In this document: positions 25,529 through 28,396 of the stretch, piece after piece
Layout of the letters: each line of letters opens with the position of its first letter
How positions within the stretch are numbered: the first letter of the stretch is position 1
Assembly: GCA_964403175.1 (NCBI GenBank)
Contig: CAYOFH010000032.1
Span: 1-28,396 of the forward strand
Source: Marinilabilia sp964403175
GTDB lineage: Bacteria > Bacteroidota > Bacteroidia > Bacteroidales > Marinilabiliaceae
DNA: 28,396 bases
Direction of reading: 5' to 3'
Position numbers and translations under genes: made by a program
The notes under the pieces: generated by a model
The model's input: only the letters and a program-made list of their open reading frames with translations
Told to the model about the DNA's origin: nothing
Database searches by the model: none

Positions 25529-28396
25529 TTAAAACCTAATTAGAAAATCATTCAAAGTAACGGAAGAATCAAGCTCCATTTTTTTACGAATCCGGTATCG
25601 GCTCATTTCCACACTTTGGGCGGAAATCGCCAATTGAGCGGCAATTTCTTTGTTACTCTTGCCTGATTTAATGTAACCACAAATCAAGAGATCCTTTTGT
25701 GTAAGCCGGGGATACTTCTGAGCCAGCATATCAATATATCCATCATGTAAAAGATTGATATTGGCAAGATAGTCTTTCCTGGCCTCTTCGTCATTTGTTT
25801 CGTTTTCAATTTGCCCAAGAAGTTTTGAAATGTTATTTCTGATTTCGGGTCTGGCATTTTGCAATGCTTCGGAAATCTGATCCCTAATAATCAGTAATCG
25901 CTCCTCTTTATCACGGATGAAGACCTGCATAGCCGCAAAACGTTTCTCTTTATTATTAAGATCTTTTTCTAATAAAGAACGTTCTTCCTGAAGAAGATTT
26001 AAATTATTAAGCGCATCACGTTTCTGAAGATTGGACTTAATTTTTCGTTCCCGAATCCTTAAGAAAAGATATATCATGGAAACTAAAAAAAAGAATCCGA
26101 GCGCTTGAATGTATTGGCGTTGATAAAACGGAGAGGCCAAATTAAGAATTATAGTTTTTTCTTTTCCAATCCATAAACCATCACTATTGGAAGCTTTAAT
26201 CCGGAAGGTATAGTTGCCTCCTTCCATGTTGGTATAAGTAGCGCGCCTGTTACCTGAATGAGCTGTAATCCACTCATCATCAAACCCATCTAATTTATAT
26301 TGGTACTCAATTTTGTCGGACATCCGGTAATCAAGGGCAGCAAAGTCTACTGCAAAAGTGTTATCTCCCGGTTTTAAACTTACCTCCAGTTGTTTTTCAT
26401 TTTTCTCAAGGAATCTGTCAACACCATTTACCTGAAACCCGGTAACAACAACATTAGGTTCAAATGGACTATCTACTAATTCCATGGGATTAAAAAGATA
26501 GAAGCCGTTATTTCCTCCCACAAGAATTTCTCCTGAATTAAGCCTCCATGATTTATTCAACAACTCATTTTCCTGCATCCCCATTTCTACATTTATATGA
26601 CGAAACTGACCGCTTCGGTTATTATATCGGGAAAGTCCATTATTCGTGCACAACCAAAAATTATGTGAAGCATCTGCATGGATACTGAAAACCTCGTTGC
26701 GCAAAAGCCCTGATGTTGCATTGATAAATTCAACACTTCGTTTGTCCAGGTCCATAAAAACAAGGCCCTTACCAAGAGTCCCCATTACCAAACGATTGTT
26801 AATCACATCCTCTGAAAAGGAACTAATAGAAATACCGTCCAATTTATTTTCAACTCCTTTTTCCTTAACAAATTTATCAGTATCGTAATCATACCAGTAA
26901 AGGCCGTTACCTGCCCCTACCCATAAACGCCCTCTGCTATCTTGAAAGAAATTCCATACCGTATTTCCCACAAAACCAGAAAAATCATACGAATAGAAAA
27001 ATATATCTCCGGGAGGATCTGCCACATCATTTCTTTTTAATCTTTTAACCCCTGCTCCCCATAAGCCAAACCAAATATCCCCCCGTCGATCCTGAAAAAT
27101 AGAATAAACACTTTTATCGCCAACGGCACCTTCCCCCATTTCGAGGGGGAAAAAATCAGTTTTATTCAAATTATTAAAGACCTTCGTCAGATGATAACCA
27201 AATATTTCCATTATTATCCTCAAATAAAACTCTCACATCAAGGAATGACAAATCCTTATTAGGCAAAGGGCTGAATTGTTCTGTTTTTCTGTCGAATAAA
27301 GTCACTCCACCTCCCAAAGTACCCACAATAATTTTATTATCAGACAATTCCAAAACAGCACTTACCATACTGGTATGAAATTTATTTTTACTATTTCCAG
27401 ATGGCCTGTAGGAATGAAAAGCATCCGATCCGGGATAGAACAGATTTACCCCTCCTCCGTAAGTTCCAAGCCAAACAACCCCGGATTTATCTCTGTATAC
27501 AGTCCAAACCATATCATTATTAAGCCCATTTGTCATTCCCATTTCAGAAAACAAATGATTCATTGTTTCTGTTTTAAGATCATAACTGAATATCCCATTT
27601 CCCATGGTAGCTATCCATACTAAATCGTTTTCAATAAATACCGAAGAAACAGGATTTTGATCAAAAAGACTATCACCATTGGGATCAAATAATCTAAATT
27701 CTTTCCGGTCGGGATCATAAATATTTACTCCACCATTCCATGTCCCGACCCACAAATTTCCATTTTTGTCTTGTGCAATTGAAGAAATTAAATCGTCACT
27801 CAGCATACCAGGATCCTTTCCAGCAAAGTGTCGTATAATCTGCTTTGTTTTCGGGTGATATTCAACGAGGCCGTTATTTTCGGTTCCGATCCAATAAACA
27901 CCCGATTGATCTGCGAAGAAATCATTAACCTTGGCATGTTGTGGTAAAAGTTCTTTCTCAAATACGGTTTCCGATTCGAGATATTTCTCTTTTTCAGGAT
28001 CAAAAATTTTTATCCCTCCCCCGTAAAAACCGACCCAAAAGAAACCGTCAGGATCCTCATAAATAGTTCGAACATTGTTCTCAATATGAAGAGTAGAATC
28101 GGTGTTCAAATTATAATAATGAGTAAACTTTCTGCTCCATGGATCAAATTTATTAAGGCCCAGATCGGTCCCTATCCAGAGAAATCCTTCAGAATCCTGA
28201 AAAACAACATTAACAGCATCCTGTGTAAGACCAAATGGCTCTCCGGCGCGGTGAAAGGTTTCAATATTATATCCGTCATACCTGTTTAATCCATTGTAAG
28301 TTCCTATCCAGATAAACCCTTCACGATCCTGATACACACAGTTGACGTGATTTTGAGAAAGTCCGCTTCGTGTAGTAAGATAATCTAACCTATAAG
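25529..28396 (-). CDS. membrane one-component regulator with double propeller sensor and LuxR-type HTH; partial and frameshifted
   Basis: The gene runs off the window at 28396; 954 codons are visible and probably only the signal peptide is missing. Frame 1 covers 28394-27177 (406 codons) and frame 2 covers 27175-25532 (548 codons), joined by a +1 shift. Domains: 14 regulator-propeller repeats (D-x-x-G-x-x-W-x-G-T), enough for two seven-bladed propellers; a Y_Y_Y domain (about 675-752, YQYKLDGFDDEW); one transmembrane helix (about 761-779); a coiled coil (784-840); and a C-terminal LuxR-type HTH (894-938, LTQKDLLICGYI...GKSNKEIAAQL). There is no histidine kinase or receiver, so it is not a hybrid two-component system. 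It likely senses periplasmic glucan oligosaccharides and activates GH81-GH16 (inferred from adjacency). Either the message is recoded or this copy is broken. Confidence 0.82.
27174..27182 (-). other. +1 frameshift site GGT-CTT-TAA in the regulator
   Basis: On minus, frame 1 reads ...D-E-G-L then TAA (27174-27176). Skipping the single T at 27176 gives AAT-AAT-TTG (N-N-L), restoring the repeat consensus G-L-N and continuing 548 codons. CTT followed by T and a stop is the slippage geometry of prfB, and AAGG lies one base upstream of CTT. Confidence 0.7.

Overview
The window looks like chromosomal DNA from a member of the Bacteroidota, probably near Bacteroidales/Marinilabiliales (inference). The evidence is as follows. 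Start codons mostly lack Shine-Dalgarno sequences. Several genes are preceded by the Bacteroidota -7 motif TAnnTTTG. The conserved rpsU-xerC-hpf block is present. The outer membrane assembly factor is the lipoprotein variant TamL. Type IX secretion (T9SS) appears both as machinery (PorT) and as cargo (three C-terminal sorting domains). Nearly every gene is on the minus strand; only an RNA methyltransferase and a short-chain dehydrogenase are on plus.

Layout. Positions 1-364 hold no protein gene, but they contain a good minus-strand promoter followed by a perfect terminator-like hairpin, which together could make a RNA of about 75 nt. Positions 365-1846 are hpf, xerC and rpsU. Positions 2077-5620 carry a membrane-anchored helix-hairpin-helix protein, a sodium:solute symporter and class II fructose-bisphosphate aldolase. 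Positions 5782-10509 carry tamL, a divergent SpoU-type methyltransferase and a FAD-dependent dehydrogenase. Positions 10634-14604 carry porT, ubiE/menG and a short-type purL. Positions 14784-17789 carry an SDR, a secreted lipoprotein serpin and a nitroreductase.

The right-hand 10.5 kb is a beta-1,3-glucan (laminarin/curdlan type) utilisation locus. A membrane-spanning one-component regulator (14 propeller-repeat blades, Y_Y_Y domain, transmembrane helix, coiled coil, LuxR-type HTH) lies upstream of a 1297-residue GH81 enzyme and a 901-residue GH16 enzyme. Both enzymes are multidomain and T9SS-secreted. They are followed by a tiny gene that is little more than a signal peptide joined to a T9SS sorting domain. 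No SusC/SusD pair is visible. The regulator would sense glucan breakdown products in the periplasm, GH81 and GH16 would depolymerise beta-1,3-glucan outside the cell, and PorT belongs to the machinery that exports them.

Most interesting points: (1) the regulator reading frame is broken by a +1 shift at CTT-TAA, the same kind of slippery Leu codon plus stop used by prfB, and the shift exactly restores the repeat consensus; (2) the stand-alone sorting-domain gene has its signal peptide one base out of frame at a T6 tract; (3) GH16 carries two copies of a roughly 165-residue module I cannot assign to a family; (4) a long perfect inverted repeat between rpsU and xerC ends at the xerC start codon. 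No IS element, CRISPR array, tRNA or rRNA gene was seen.
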